From Sinorhizobium garamanticum (GTDB lineage: Bacteria; Pseudomonadota; Alphaproteobacteria; Rhizobiales; Rhizobiaceae), in contig NZ_CP120373.1 in the NCBI RefSeq assembly GCF_029892065.1, positions 2,177,001-2,241,000 of the forward strand: a stretch of 64,000 nt of DNA, in the 5' to 3' direction. The position numbers and the translations under genes are program-made. The notes below the pieces were generated by a model, which was given only the letters and a program-made list of their open reading frames with translations, did no database searches and was not told where the DNA came from. Below, in pieces: positions 10,501 through 18,446 of this stretch; within the stretch, counting starts at the first letter, position 1, and each line of letters begins with the position of its first letter.

Positions 10501-11875
10501 CGCTCTCGAGCTGCGCGTCGGAGAGGATGCCGCCCGACATGATGTTCGCCGGCAGATGCGGCCGATAGCTCGGCTTGGGCGGCGCGACCGACGCCATCGC
10601 AGCCGATTGCACGAGCTTCGTTGGATGCGCCTGAGAGCGGGGAATACGGATCGACTGAAGAGCGTATCCCTCATAAAGCGCATCGGTGAGGCGGTCGCTC
10701 TCGCCCGGCGTCCAGTCGATCGTCTCATAGGCGAGCTCGATGCCTTCGGGCTCGGCGATCGTCGGCGGCACCACCAGCCGCGTCAGGACGGAGCGGGCCG
10801 GTTGCGGCCGAGCCGCGCGCATAGCCGCGGGCACGACGACGGGTGAGGTCACAGCCGGGCGCGGTGGCACGAGCCTTGTGACCCAGTCGAGCAGCGTCGC
10901 GACGTCGGGAGCCATGCCGGGCGACGATGGAAATGCCGTCGGGTTCTCACCCGGCATCTTGTCGATGACGGTCAGGCGGGTCTCGATCGTGGTGCCGTGG
11001 CGGGCGTAGACAGAGCCGGCGATCGCCGCGGTGAAAACGACGCTACCGCGTTCCTGCAGGCGGACGAATGCGTCACGCCAGGCGGGCGCCTCTGGCGAGA
11101 AATTCGCCCCGGTAATCGTGACGAGCCGGCCGCCATCGGCGAGGCGCGCGAGTGCTGAGGCGATGTGGCGGTAGCCAGCGTCTGCGACGCGCCCGTCGAC
11201 ATGCGCCATGACCGAAAAGGGCGGGTTCATCAGGACGACGCTCGCGACGAGCGCTGGATCAAGATAATCGTCGATCTGCGCGGCGTCGAAGCGGGTGACG
11301 GGGATAGTCGGAAAGAGAGAGGCGAGCAGGCTTGCCCGAGTCTCTGCGAGCTCGTTGAGCGCGAGCACGCCGCCGGCGATCTCGGCGAGGACGGCGAGGA
11401 GTCCGGTGCCGGCGGATGGTTCGAGCACACGATCTGCCGGCGTGATGGCGGCAGCGGCGAGCGCGGCATAGCCGAGCGTGACCGGCGTCGAGAATTGCTG
11501 GAAGGCCTGGGATTCTTCCGAACGGCGGGTGTGGGTCGGGAGAAGGCCCGCGATCTTGCCGAGTGCGGAAAGGCGCGCAGCCGAAGAGCCGGAACGGCTG
11601 AAAAGCGCCTTTCCGTATTTGCGCAGGAACAGGACCGTGGCCGCCTCGCAGGCGTCATAAGCGGTCTTCCAGTCCCAGGTGCCGGACGCGTCGGAGGCAC
11701 CGAAGGCGGTCTGCATGGCATCGCGCAGCGCGACGGCGTCGACGCGCTCGCCGCGTTCGAGATGGGGCAGAAGGAGACGCGCGGCTTGGATCAAGGCAAA
11801 GCCCGGGTCAGTCGCGGGCGCGAGCGGTAGCGGCGCAGCCGCAACAGCGGCCGTGGAAACGGAAGAACTGGTCAT
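7547..11875 (-). CDS. Strawberry-notch-family helicase with methyltransferase-like N-terminus
   Basis: 1442-residue protein. The N-terminal part contains a Rossmann methyltransferase-like motif (LEPSAGTGLLAVLAEIAG) and NPPFSV, resembling a class I DNA-methyltransferase fold. The centre is an SF2 helicase with a Walker A variant (GDGTGAGKGRQVAG) and DESH box (IIFDESHAMQN). The C-terminal lobe has GTGRSYHAELSAKN and IQGLGRTNRTNQQQPP, the nucleotide-sensing motif VI. Such proteins occur on large rhizobial and sphingomonad mobile elements and may protect or process element DNA; function is inferred. The start MTSSSVST is chosen because the longer frame runs into the structured leader. It is the first gene of a three-gene operon. 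Confidence 0.88.
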   Translation of the reverse strand: MTSSSVSTAAVAAAPLPLAPATDPGFALIQAARLLLPHLERGERVDAVALRDAMQTAFGASDASGTWDWKTAYDACEAATVLFLRKYGKALFSRSGSSAARLSALGKIAGLLPTHTRRSEESQAFQQFSTPVTLGYAALAAAAITPADRVLEPSAGTGLLAVLAEIAGGVLALNELAETRASLLASLFPTIPVTRFDAAQIDDYLDPALVASVVLMNPPFSVMAHVDGRVADAGYRHIASALARLADGGRLVTITGANFSPEAPAWRDAFVRLQERGSVVFTAAIAGSVYARHGTTIETRLTVIDKMPGENPTAFPSSPGMAPDVATLLDWVTRLVPPRPAVTSPVVVPAAMRAARPQPARSVLTRLVVPPTIAEPEGIELAYETIDWTPGESDRLTDALYEGYALQSIRIPRSQAHPTKLVQSAAMASVAPPKPSYRPHLPANIMSGGILSDAQLESVVYAGEAHTDFLAGSWTVDETFDVVAAARDDAPNAVRFRRGWFLGDGTGAGKGRQVAGILLDNWLKGRRRAVWVSKSDKLIEDAQRDWSALGMERLLVTPLSRFRQGTPVRLSEGILFTTYATLRSDERGEKVSRVRQIVEWLGSDFDGVIIFDESHAMQNAAGGKGERGEQAGSQQGRAGLRLQHALPNARVVYVSATGATTVHNLAYAQRLGLWGGEDFPFATRAEFVEAIEAGGVAAMEVLARDLKALGLYAARSLSYEGVEYELVEHELTPEQIRIYDAYAGAFSIIHNNLDAAMQAANITGETGTLNAQAMSAARSAFESAKQRFFSHLITSMKTPSLIASIDRDLAAGHSAVIQIVSTGEALMERRLAEIPTEEWNDVQVDITPREYVLDYLAHSFPVQLYEPFTDSEGNLSSRPVYRDGQPVESREAVARRDRLIEKLASLQPVPGALDQIIQRFGTEMVAEVTGRSRRIVRKGDRLAVENRAGSANLAETQAFMDDEKRILVFSDAGGTGRSYHAELSAKNRRLRVHYLLEPGWKADTAIQGLGRTNRTNQQQPPLFRPIATNVKAEKRFLSTIARRLDTLGAITKGQRQTGGQGLFRPEDNLESHYAHDALRQLYLLLVKGKVDGCSLQMFEETTGLKLTDANGIKDELPPITTFLNRLLALTIDLQNILFTAFEQLLTKRIEGAIASGVYDVGLETLTAESFVVTDQQTIYSHPGTSAETRLLTITQRERNRPATLFDALRHLDDPRAVLLVNERSGRAAVQIPTTSMMLDDGEIERRVRLIRPMEQQNIPVALMGETRWVEADRTAFALAWEREVSSVPAFTDSTIHIVSGLLLPIWKRLPNESTRVYRLQTDSGERIIGRRVSPAWAATACVTGGSSLSPDGAFTALMEGRTVLDLTEGLQLRRVRVMGAHRIELSGFSDTMRERLSAYGLFHEIISWKLRMFVPTDASGPAILAKVLERYPIERIGEREAA

Positions 11876-12060
11876 GATGGGAACCTCGAGGAGAGCGGGA
11901 CGGAGCGAACCGCCGGGTGCTCTCTCTCGACCCCTGCGGCTCAAACCCGTCCCGGCCGCCTCTCCCTCTTGGAGCGCGAGTGATTGATCTGCTCGCAGAG
12001 CTGGGCGATGGGTGTCGTGGGGGTTCGCTGCTGTTGCGCGCCCGATTGCGATTGAAGACG
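11876..12060 (-). promoter_or_regulatory. Structured leader of the strawberry-notch operon (shared type)
   Basis: Between the ATG at 11875 and the divergent nuclease gene is a hairpin with an 8-bp perfect stem (11896-11903 with 11947-11954). Its loop contains CTCTCTCTCGACC (11920-11932). The same block, stem position and a farther GATTGAA-ACGC patch recur upstream of parB, and the proximal part upstream of ardC. Confidence 0.65.
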
Positions 12061-12081
12061 CGCCATTGTCAGAGGAGCCCT

Positions 12082-12519
12082 ATGAGCCGAGGACCGTTGC
12101 TAGCGATCGCTGTGATCATTGGAGTGTCATCGACGCTCGCCTTTGGCGCGCCGATCGAAAACGAGCAGGTCATCATCATCGACGGCGATACGGTCGCCAT
12201 TGGGAGCGAGCGAATTCGCCTGCTCGACATCGATGCGCCGGAGACGAAAGAACCGCGATGCGAAGCAGAAATGGTGCGCGGGCTGGAGGCGAAGGAGCGC
12301 CTGCGTTCCTTACTGAGATCGGCGCGCGCAATCGATCTTGATCGAAGCGGTGGTCGGGATCGTTACGGTCGCACGCTGGGACGTTTGATGGTTGATGGAC
12401 GCGATGTTGGCGCCGTCCTCGTAGCGGAGGGGCTAGCCGTGCAGTGGCAGCGAGGGCACGACGCGTGGGAGGCGCGCGCCCGGCACTGGTGCAGGTTGCC
12501 CTCTGCTGCAGAAAAATAG
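12082..12519 (+). CDS. Secreted thermonuclease-family (SNase) protein
   Basis: 145-residue staphylococcal-nuclease-like protein. Residues 1-22 form a signal peptide (LLAIAVIIGVSSTLAFGAPI), so it is probably exported. The SNase core shows IIDGDTV, then RIRLLDIDAPET (calcium/substrate Asp, Arg and Glu) and DRYGRTLGRL (second catalytic Arg). It would hydrolyse DNA or RNA in the periplasm or outside. The ATG is chosen over a long upstream frame because AGAGGA precedes it and the signal peptide starts there. It is divergent from the strawberry-notch gene; similar small nucleases are frequent passengers of this element type. Confidence 0.85.
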   Translation: MSRGPLLAIAVIIGVSSTLAFGAPIENEQVIIIDGDTVAIGSERIRLLDIDAPETKEPRCEAEMVRGLEAKERLRSLLRSARAIDLDRSGGRDRYGRTLGRLMVDGRDVGAVLVAEGLAVQWQRGHDAWEARARHWCRLPSAAEK

Positions 12520-12547
12520 CCGCACCGATTGCGGTCGGTGCGGCTAT
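12516..12547 (-). terminator. Intrinsic terminator of the DUF6117-like gene (shared convergent hairpin)
   Basis: A perfect 13-bp stem (12516-12528 with 12535-12547) and 6-base loop. On the minus strand it is followed by TTTTT. It overlaps the stop codon of the convergent nuclease gene, so it may serve both. Confidence 0.8.
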
Positions 12548-12568
12548 GCGAAGCTAATCGGTGGGAGC

Positions 12569-12802
12569 TTACGTGCGATCGGGCTCACTCGCAGGCGGAA
12601 CGTAGGCCTCGTAGGGATTACCGTCGGCGAGATGGCCCAAGGGCGTGAAGAGATAGTCTCCGTTTTCCCATCCAACGGCGCAGATCACATAGCGCGACTC
12701 GCGGGTTTGGGCATCCGTACATTCCATGAGCGCGAGATCGCCGGCTTCTGCGGCGCGGAGCAGGGTCTGGAAATTTGCGCGCGCGTAATCCGGAATACTC
12801 AT
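12569..12802 (-). CDS. Small DUF6117-like protein
   Basis: 77 residues beginning MSIPDYARANFQTLLRAAEAGD, with a central segment that suggests a small mixed fold (RYVICAVGWENGDYLFTPLGHLADGNPYEAY). It resembles short conserved proteins of alphaproteobacterial integrative elements (DUF6117-like, from memory). Function unknown. Its ATG overlaps the stop of the upstream 138-residue gene by four bases, so both are co-translated. The terminator at 12516-12547 ends the unit. Confidence 0.75.
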   Translation of the reverse strand: MSIPDYARANFQTLLRAAEAGDLALMECTDAQTRESRYVICAVGWENGDYLFTPLGHLADGNPYEAYVPPASEPDRT

Positions 12803-13215
12803 GACGCCCCTCCGGTCCCCGCAAGCGTGTCCTCGAGCCAGGCATGCGTCGAGATCCAGGCGATGGTCTCGCGTGTGCCGAGATCGAGTACATGCGCGCC
12901 ACCACCGAAGGCATTGACGCGGGCGTTCGAGCAGGTGTTGGCGTACTGGAAGCCCCAGAGCCCGGTGAGCTTGAACTCCTTCGCGCAGATCAGCACGAAA
13001 TCGATCACGCGCTGTGGGTCGCCCGAACCGCCGTCATGCATCCAGAGGCGCGTGCCGCCATGCTCCGGTTGGATCGAAAGGAGGAAGCCGTCCGAGGGTG
13101 GATCCTCGGCTACGCCTTCCTCGCAGAGTTGATTGTAAAGGTCGAGCGCGCGATCTCCGTTGTCGGGTGTCCCGACGTCGAGCAGACATGAAAAGCGCGT
13201 GAAATAGTCCGCCAT
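12799..13215 (-). CDS. Conserved hypothetical protein of the element
   Basis: 138 residues, not recognised as a named family. It has the look of a small globular protein: MADYFTRFSCLLDVG, then a long acidic stretch, LWMHDGGSGDPQRVIDFVLIC and a C-terminal LGTRETIAWISTHAWLEDTL. No signal peptide or membrane segment. It is co-transcribed with the 77-residue gene that follows (ATGA-type overlap) and lies between parB and the nuclease, a position usually held by small uncharacterised genes on such elements. Confidence 0.7.
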   Translation of the reverse strand: MADYFTRFSCLLDVGTPDNGDRALDLYNQLCEEGVAEDPPSDGFLLSIQPEHGGTRLWMHDGGSGDPQRVIDFVLICAKEFKLTGLWGFQYANTCSNARVNAFGGGAHVLDLGTRETIAWISTHAWLEDTLAGTGGAS

Positions 13216-13236
13216 GATGGTCTCCTGAAGTAAAAG

Positions 13237-13258
13237 AGCCCGGCGCTAAGGCCGGGCT
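13237..13258 (-). terminator. Intrinsic terminator downstream of parB
   Basis: Perfect 8-bp stem AGCCCGGC/GCCGGGCT with a 6-base loop. Read on the minus strand it is followed by CTTTTA, so it can end the parB transcript before the next minus-strand gene starts at 13215. Confidence 0.75.
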
Positions 13259-13300
13259 TGGAAGGGGGAGGCGGCAGTTGCCGCGATGGTCAGGGGTGGA

Positions 13301-15430
13301 TCACTCGGCGGCGATCATCTGCTCGGCAGCGTCGTCCGCGGCGGTCTGCTCATCGTCATTGGCGAGGAAGGCGGGCAACGCCTCCTCTTCGTCAGAGGTT
13401 TCGAGGGCGTCATCCGCCTCGATATCCGCCAGCCGGAGGGGTTCGGGCAGCCATCCGCTGTCGGCCAGCAGGCGTTCAGCCTCTTTGGCCATGTCGCCCT
13501 TCTTGAGGTGCTCGATGAGCTGCACCGCCCGTTCGCCCTTTGCCTCGCGGACTGCCTCGAGGATACGGGCCTTGGTGACGCGGCCGAGATAGTTGTCGGC
13601 CGTGGGCCGCCAGCCGGCCTCGACCATGTCGAGCTCGACGGCGCGCGCGAGCCGGTCAGCCTCTGCGAGACGCTGCTCGACGCCGTGCGCCGTGATCGCA
13701 CCGCTCCCGTAGCGATCCGCCCGCTCGTAGAGGGCGTTGACGCCGAACGAGGCGCAGTGGGCGAACAGGGCCGCCTGCTCGTTGCCCTCAAGCGCGCTGA
13801 GCCAGTCCCAAAGCTCGGCACGGTCTTTGGGGAGCCGTTCTTCCCATGCCTTGTGCCGCGCTTCGATTGCGCGCGCCGCCAGCGTGGCCTTGAGGCCGGA
13901 TGCGTGCACCGGGAAGACGGCGCTGCGCACGGAAACCTCTATGGCGACGCCGTGCGATGAATAGCGGGAGAAGGCGTCGAGGCAGAACTTGTGAAGGACC
14001 GCGAGAAACGCGACCGATGGGGTGTTTGCCAGCTTGTCGCGCAGGGCCAAAGTCCGCTCCGCGGTGAGCTCGGTCACCAGTCGGTCCGGCAGCGGCTTGA
14101 GGATTTCGTCGTCTTCCTCCTCTGCCTCGGTGCTCTGGCCGCCGATCGTGACGACGGTGCGCTGGACGGCCGGTGCGGACGGATCAGAGGGATCGGCGCC
14201 GTTCTGCTCGACCTCACCCGTTTCGCCGTCGACGGTCAGCGGCGCTTCGTCTTCCGGGCGCACATAGCCGCGGTCGATCGAGAGAGAGCCGTCAGCCTCG
14301 ATGCTGACGAAGACGCCGGCACGGGCGATCTCGGCGGGATCGTAGATGACAGGGCGGTCGTCGAAGGAAGCGAGGGCCTTCTCGATCTCGCCAAGACGTT
14401 CATCGATCTCGTCGGGGATTTCGTCCGCGCCCTCATACTGTGCCTCAAGCTTGGCATATTCGGCGTTGAGCGCCTCGATCGTCGCCTGTTCCTCGGGCGA
14501 GAGATCGGTCGGAGTGCCGGCGAGTTCGCGCAGCCCGTAGGCGATGCCGTAAGGCAGGTTCACCGCCGCTTCGATCCACTTCCAGCCTTCCTTCGCAACC
14601 TCATCGGCAGCCGCCTTGAGCTTGTCGGTCACCATGCGGTCGAGCAGCGCAACATCTTGCAGCCATCCACCGTCGTCCGACTGAAAGAGATCGCGGAGGA
14701 TGGCGCCACCGGCCGCTTCATAAGCATCGAGACCGACGAACTGCGCGCGCTTGTCGGAGGCGCGCACGGTGCTCTCCGTCATCATGCGCCGGATCTGGTA
14801 GGGCTCTTTCGACCAGGACTTCTGGAGCGCCTCCCAGACCTGTTCCTGACGCGCATGGTCGGAGGACACGGTGAAGGCCATCAGTTGCTCGAGCGACATG
14901 CCGTCCTCGGCATAGATGTCGAGCAGGGCGGGCGACACCGAGGCGAGGCGCAGACGCTGCTTCACGACATTGACGGTTACGAAGAAGGCCGCCGCGACCT
15001 CCTCCTCGGACTGCCCCTTCTCGCGCAGCGCCACGAAGGCACGGAACTGGTCGAGCGGGTGCAGGGCGACGCGCTGGGTGTTTTCTGCAAGCGAGTCGTC
15101 TTCCGGGAGGATGCCGACGGCGGGATCGCGCACGATGCAGGGTACGGGGGCGGTCTTGGCGAGGCGCTTCTGCTTCACCAGAAGCGCAAGGGCCTGGTAG
15201 CGCCGTCCGCCAGCAGGGATCTCGAACATGCCCGTCTCATTGCTCTCGGCGTCGAACACGGGACGCACGTTGAGACTCTGGAGCAAGCCGCGGCGGGCGA
15301 TGTCCTCGGCAAGCTCCTCGACCGAGACGCCGGCTTTGATCTTCCGGACGTTCGACTGGGAGAGCACCAGCTTGTTGAAGGGGATGTCGCGCGAGGCGCT
15401 GAGGGTGATCTTCTGAACGGCAGTGGCCAT
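13301..15430 (-). CDS. Large ParB/RepB/Spo0J-family protein
   Basis: 709-residue ParB-like DNA-binding protein, about twice the size of chromosomal ParB. The N-terminal ParB/sulfiredoxin fold shows GGRRYQALALL and LAENTQRVALHPLDQFRAF (the ENxxR CTP-box-like motif), followed by a KorB-like helix-turn-helix (SEEEVAAAFFVTVNVVKQRL). The C-terminal 400 residues are acidic and family-specific. Proteins of this size accompany strawberry-notch and ArdC genes on integrative elements; a role in partition, replication or gene control is inferred. The start MATAVQKITLS is favoured because the upstream frame runs through the leader hairpin. No parA is adjacent. Confidence 0.88.
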   Translation of the reverse strand: MATAVQKITLSASRDIPFNKLVLSQSNVRKIKAGVSVEELAEDIARRGLLQSLNVRPVFDAESNETGMFEIPAGGRRYQALALLVKQKRLAKTAPVPCIVRDPAVGILPEDDSLAENTQRVALHPLDQFRAFVALREKGQSEEEVAAAFFVTVNVVKQRLRLASVSPALLDIYAEDGMSLEQLMAFTVSSDHARQEQVWEALQKSWSKEPYQIRRMMTESTVRASDKRAQFVGLDAYEAAGGAILRDLFQSDDGGWLQDVALLDRMVTDKLKAAADEVAKEGWKWIEAAVNLPYGIAYGLRELAGTPTDLSPEEQATIEALNAEYAKLEAQYEGADEIPDEIDERLGEIEKALASFDDRPVIYDPAEIARAGVFVSIEADGSLSIDRGYVRPEDEAPLTVDGETGEVEQNGADPSDPSAPAVQRTVVTIGGQSTEAEEEDDEILKPLPDRLVTELTAERTLALRDKLANTPSVAFLAVLHKFCLDAFSRYSSHGVAIEVSVRSAVFPVHASGLKATLAARAIEARHKAWEERLPKDRAELWDWLSALEGNEQAALFAHCASFGVNALYERADRYGSGAITAHGVEQRLAEADRLARAVELDMVEAGWRPTADNYLGRVTKARILEAVREAKGERAVQLIEHLKKGDMAKEAERLLADSGWLPEPLRLADIEADDALETSDEEEALPAFLANDDEQTAADDAAEQMIAAE

Positions 15431-15600
15431 GATGTCAGTCTCCGCGACGGGCGGCAGAGAGCCTCTCTCTCGACCTCCAACCCGTCGCGAAACCGGGCGC
15501 AGCCCTCTCACTCTCTTTGCCGGACACGGTGTGGCTCGACGTTCGCTGACTGAACTCGCGATCGTGGAGGTCGAGGATTGAAACGCAGAACCGACAAGTG
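15431..15600 (-). promoter_or_regulatory. Structured leader of parB (shared type)
   Basis: A 9-bp perfect stem pairs 15443-15451 (CGCGACGGG) with 15481-15489 (CCCGTCGCG). Its loop carries CTCTCTCTCGACC (15463-15475), identical to the strawberry-notch leader. The stem ends right at the ribosome-binding site, so it could control translation. More distal similarity includes TTCGCTG and GATTGAA-ACGC patches. Confidence 0.65.
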
Positions 15601-15888
15601 CGGTCGGTCCGCCGACGTGCGCGGCGGGCGTTTGCAACATCTGCTCGAAATGGACGGAACATCGTTGCGGAATGCGAGCAGGCGCCGCTCCCACCGGACA
15701 GCGCGCGAATTCTCAGACACAACACGCAAAATAAGTGACGCCCCATTCACAGGACGTCCTTCGAATTTAGCGCGCCTTAACAGGCCGCGCGTGAGTCGTT
15801 GAAGTCAAAGAGCACTGTCGTGACAAAACGACAGATCGTTTGAATTGGTCTCGGCGGTCAGTGCGCCGGAAGGTTCGGGGTATTAGTT
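15601..15888. other. Gene-free tract upstream of parB and the GGDEF-EAL gene
   Basis: The rest of the intergenic region has no convincing coding sequence. It contains a 7-bp inverted repeat, CTGTCGT (15815-15821) with ACGACAG (15828-15834), that could be an operator for the gene starting at 15889. No iterons or AT-rich replication origin are evident. Confidence 0.4.
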
Positions 15889-17610
15889 GTGTTTGAGTAC
15901 GCGTGTTCTTCCTTTGGATGCGGGAATATTGTGTCGGCTCTTGCAGTCGTGGCATGCACGGCATGTTGTTTGACTTCGGCGAGGACGAGTGGCGGCGTGA
16001 AGGACAGGCCCTGGAGGATGCTCTTTGCCAATGTTGCGCTGAGCGGGGCATTGTTTGGAGCCGGTTTCGCGGTGATGCACTATTTGGGCGTTCGTTCGAC
16101 AATGGTCCCAACGAGCATCGAATGGGCATCGCTCGCGCCATTCGCTCTCGTCGCAGTTAGTGCTGGGCTGAGCGGCCTTTCAATACGCGATGCGCGGGAC
16201 CGCATGCAGGCGGAGGCGGACCTCTATCATCTCGCGCATCACGACTCGCTGACGGGATTGGCCAACCGCGGCAGCTTCGTCGCGCGGCTCGATCAGGAGC
16301 TTGCGACAGCGAGCTGTGTCCATAACGGCAAAGCGCTCGCGGTCCTCTGCCTCGATCTCGATCGCTTCAAGGAGGTGAATGATCTGCTCGGACATGCTGC
16401 CGGTGACGAGCATTTGCAGAGGGTCGCCCGCGCAATCCAAGGTGTCCTTTGGGACGGGCAGATGCTGGCCCGGCTGGGCGGCGATGAATTCGCAGTGATT
16501 GCGCCGGATCTGCCGGATCCGATGGCGGCGGGCAGGATTGCCGAGGACATTCTCGCCGCGCTTCGTGCGGAGAATGCTTCTTCGCCCGACAAGCCACCGA
16601 TCACGACGAGCATCGGCATTGCCCTTTTTCCGACCGATGGCGAGGATCGCGAAACGCTGCTTAGCCATGCTGACATCGCTCTCTATCGTGGGAAGGCAGA
16701 AGGGCGCGACAACTATCGCTTTTTCGAAGCCGCTATGGGTGTCGAAGCGCGAGAACGGCGCCTGCTTGAGCGCGATCTGCGTCAAGCGATCACGCGCGGG
16801 GAACTGCGCGTCGAATACCAGCCCCAGAGCAGGATCAGTTCGGGCGAAGTCGTCGGATTTGAAGCGCTCTTGCGCTGGGAACATGCAGAACGCGGTGACA
16901 TCGCTCCGGCGGTTTTCATCCCGATCGCCGAAGAGACAAGCGCTATTCTGGAAATCGGGAATTGGGTGCTGCTCGAGGCCTGCGCCGAAGCGGTCCGCTG
17001 GAGGAATCCGCTCCGAATTGCGGTCAATGTCTCGGCCGTGCAGTTGCACAGCGTGCATTTCGCGCGAACCGTCCACGAGGTGCTGCTCAACACTGGCCTG
17101 TCGCCAAGCCGGCTGGAGCTCGAGGTGACCGAGACCGCTTTGATCAAGGACATGAACCGCGCGCTTGCGACCCTACGCCAGGTCAAGGCGCTCGGCGTGC
17201 GCATCGCGATGGACGATTTCGGCGTCGGATTCTCATCGCTGTCGCATCTGCGCTCTTTCCCCTTCGATCTGATCAAGATCGACGGATCGTTCGTGCGTGC
17301 GGTTGAGCAGAACGAAAAGTCGGCTGCGATCATCAGGGCCGTGCTTGGGCTTGGGCGCGGACTTGGCCTGCCCGTTCTTGCGGAAGGAATCGAGACGAAA
17401 GATGAGCTCCTGTTCCTTGAGGCGGAGCGCTGCGAGGTCGGCCAAGGCTACCATCTGGGTGCGCCAGCTCCGGCGGCGGCCTTTAGTCACTTGACCCTTC
17501 GGGACGCCGATGACGGAATTGCGGTTGCCAGCGAGAAGCCGCGCTGGGGAAGCAAGGCGACGCGACCGCATCGACAAGCGCTCCAAAGCAGCACCGCCGG
17601 TAACCGCTGA
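15889..17610 (+). CDS. Membrane GGDEF-EAL cyclic-di-GMP protein with MHYT remnant
   Basis: 573-residue bifunctional signalling protein. The first 105 residues carry about three hydrophobic segments and one MHYT-like repeat (GAGFAVMHYLGVRSTMV), which suggests a shortened MHYT sensor. The GGDEF domain (about 120-280) has an intact RLGGDEFAV active site, and the EAL domain (about 295-545) has intact EALLRW, with DDFGVGFSSLSHL and LAEGIETKDE. Both synthase and phosphodiesterase activity are therefore possible. It starts with GTG; no good ribosome-binding site is visible and the sensor is short, so a 5' truncation is possible. Confidence 0.85.
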   Translation: MFEYACSSFGCGNIVSALAVVACTACCLTSARTSGGVKDRPWRMLFANVALSGALFGAGFAVMHYLGVRSTMVPTSIEWASLAPFALVAVSAGLSGLSIRDARDRMQAEADLYHLAHHDSLTGLANRGSFVARLDQELATASCVHNGKALAVLCLDLDRFKEVNDLLGHAAGDEHLQRVARAIQGVLWDGQMLARLGGDEFAVIAPDLPDPMAAGRIAEDILAALRAENASSPDKPPITTSIGIALFPTDGEDRETLLSHADIALYRGKAEGRDNYRFFEAAMGVEARERRLLERDLRQAITRGELRVEYQPQSRISSGEVVGFEALLRWEHAERGDIAPAVFIPIAEETSAILEIGNWVLLEACAEAVRWRNPLRIAVNVSAVQLHSVHFARTVHEVLLNTGLSPSRLELEVTETALIKDMNRALATLRQVKALGVRIAMDDFGVGFSSLSHLRSFPFDLIKIDGSFVRAVEQNEKSAAIIRAVLGLGRGLGLPVLAEGIETKDELLFLEAERCEVGQGYHLGAPAPAAAFSHLTLRDADDGIAVASEKPRWGSKATRPHRQALQSSTAGNR

Positions 17611-17693
17611 TGCTGCAAGAAAGGGTCCGCCGCGCGGTCAACCTTGACGGCGCGGTCTAGCGCGCGGAGCGGCATTCCCCGCGGCGTCCAAAG

Positions 17694-17879
17694 TCAGGAT
17701 GACGCGTTGATCCCTGTCGCCTTGAGCCGCTCGATCTCGTCTTTGAGATGGAGTTTGCGACGCTTGAGGCCATGGAGCTCCATCTCGTCGACCGACGGAT
17801 GAGCGAGTGCCTCCTGGATCTCGCGCTCGAGCTCGCCATGCTTGCGCTGCAAGGTTTCAAGGTGCGCTTCAACGTTCAT
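17694..17879 (-). CDS. DUF465/YdcH-family small coiled-coil protein
   Basis: 61 residues, almost entirely a two-helix coiled coil: MNVEAHLETLQRKHGELE, then the family-typical HPSVDEMELHGLKRRKLHLKDEI. DUF465 (YdcH) proteins are small, abundant in alphaproteobacteria and of unknown function. AGGAGG lies just upstream of the ATG. It has no obvious partner among its neighbours. Confidence 0.85.
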   Translation of the reverse strand: MNVEAHLETLQRKHGELEREIQEALAHPSVDEMELHGLKRRKLHLKDEIERLKATGINASS

Positions 17880-18446
17880 CGGCTGCTTTCCTCCTGATTG
17901 AGATTGAAAAGCGCGCGCCAGCTTGGCCCGCTGTCGTGCTTGTGCAAGTGATTGATGCTGAGGGGAGCGCTCACGTGTCAGGACAGAGAGCTCTGCTCGG
18001 TCGCGGATAGCATGGCGCGATCCTAAATACAGCGCGAGATTAACCTTGTCGTTGTTCAGTTTCTCAAATCCCCAACCGCAAACTCCTGAATAACAAGATA
18101 GTCACGCGCATGTTCGTGCGATCCGCGGAATTGGTCTCGCACAGCAACCGGGCGATGTTTTTTTGCGCGAAGCGTCTATTTTTGCGCGTTTCGTCTGAAG
18201 CGCCCTCGCAGGAATGAGCGAGAGACAAGATAAGCTGGGCCTGTTGAGGCCGATGAGCGGATTTTGGATGGAGACAGCCTTGGAGATTCTGCGCGCGCTG
18301 GTCGCTTGTAGCGGCTGCCAGCAAACTGAACGCGTCGATACTTTGGGCCAATTTCGGACTAATTCTTGCGCCGATTGCAATGATATAACATTACGTATAA
18401 GGGAGATATCAGACGGATTGCCGCGATTTGCACCTCTCTCGATCAC
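17880..18446. other. Long intergenic region before the first AraC gene
   Basis: 567 bases with AT-richer stretches around 18030-18180 and 18340-18410 that probably hold promoters. An open frame at 18214-18576 encodes a possible CxxC-x23-CxxC zinc-ribbon-like peptide (see findings) but overlaps the AraC gene and is not counted as a gene. No RNA gene was recognised. Confidence 0.35.

Noticed and set aside
13991-15553. Long open frame of 520 codons on the plus strand
   Set aside because: It is antisense to parB, whose protein is clearly conserved. Its translation is rich in Arg, Leu, Gly and Asp without family motifs, a common effect of high GC.
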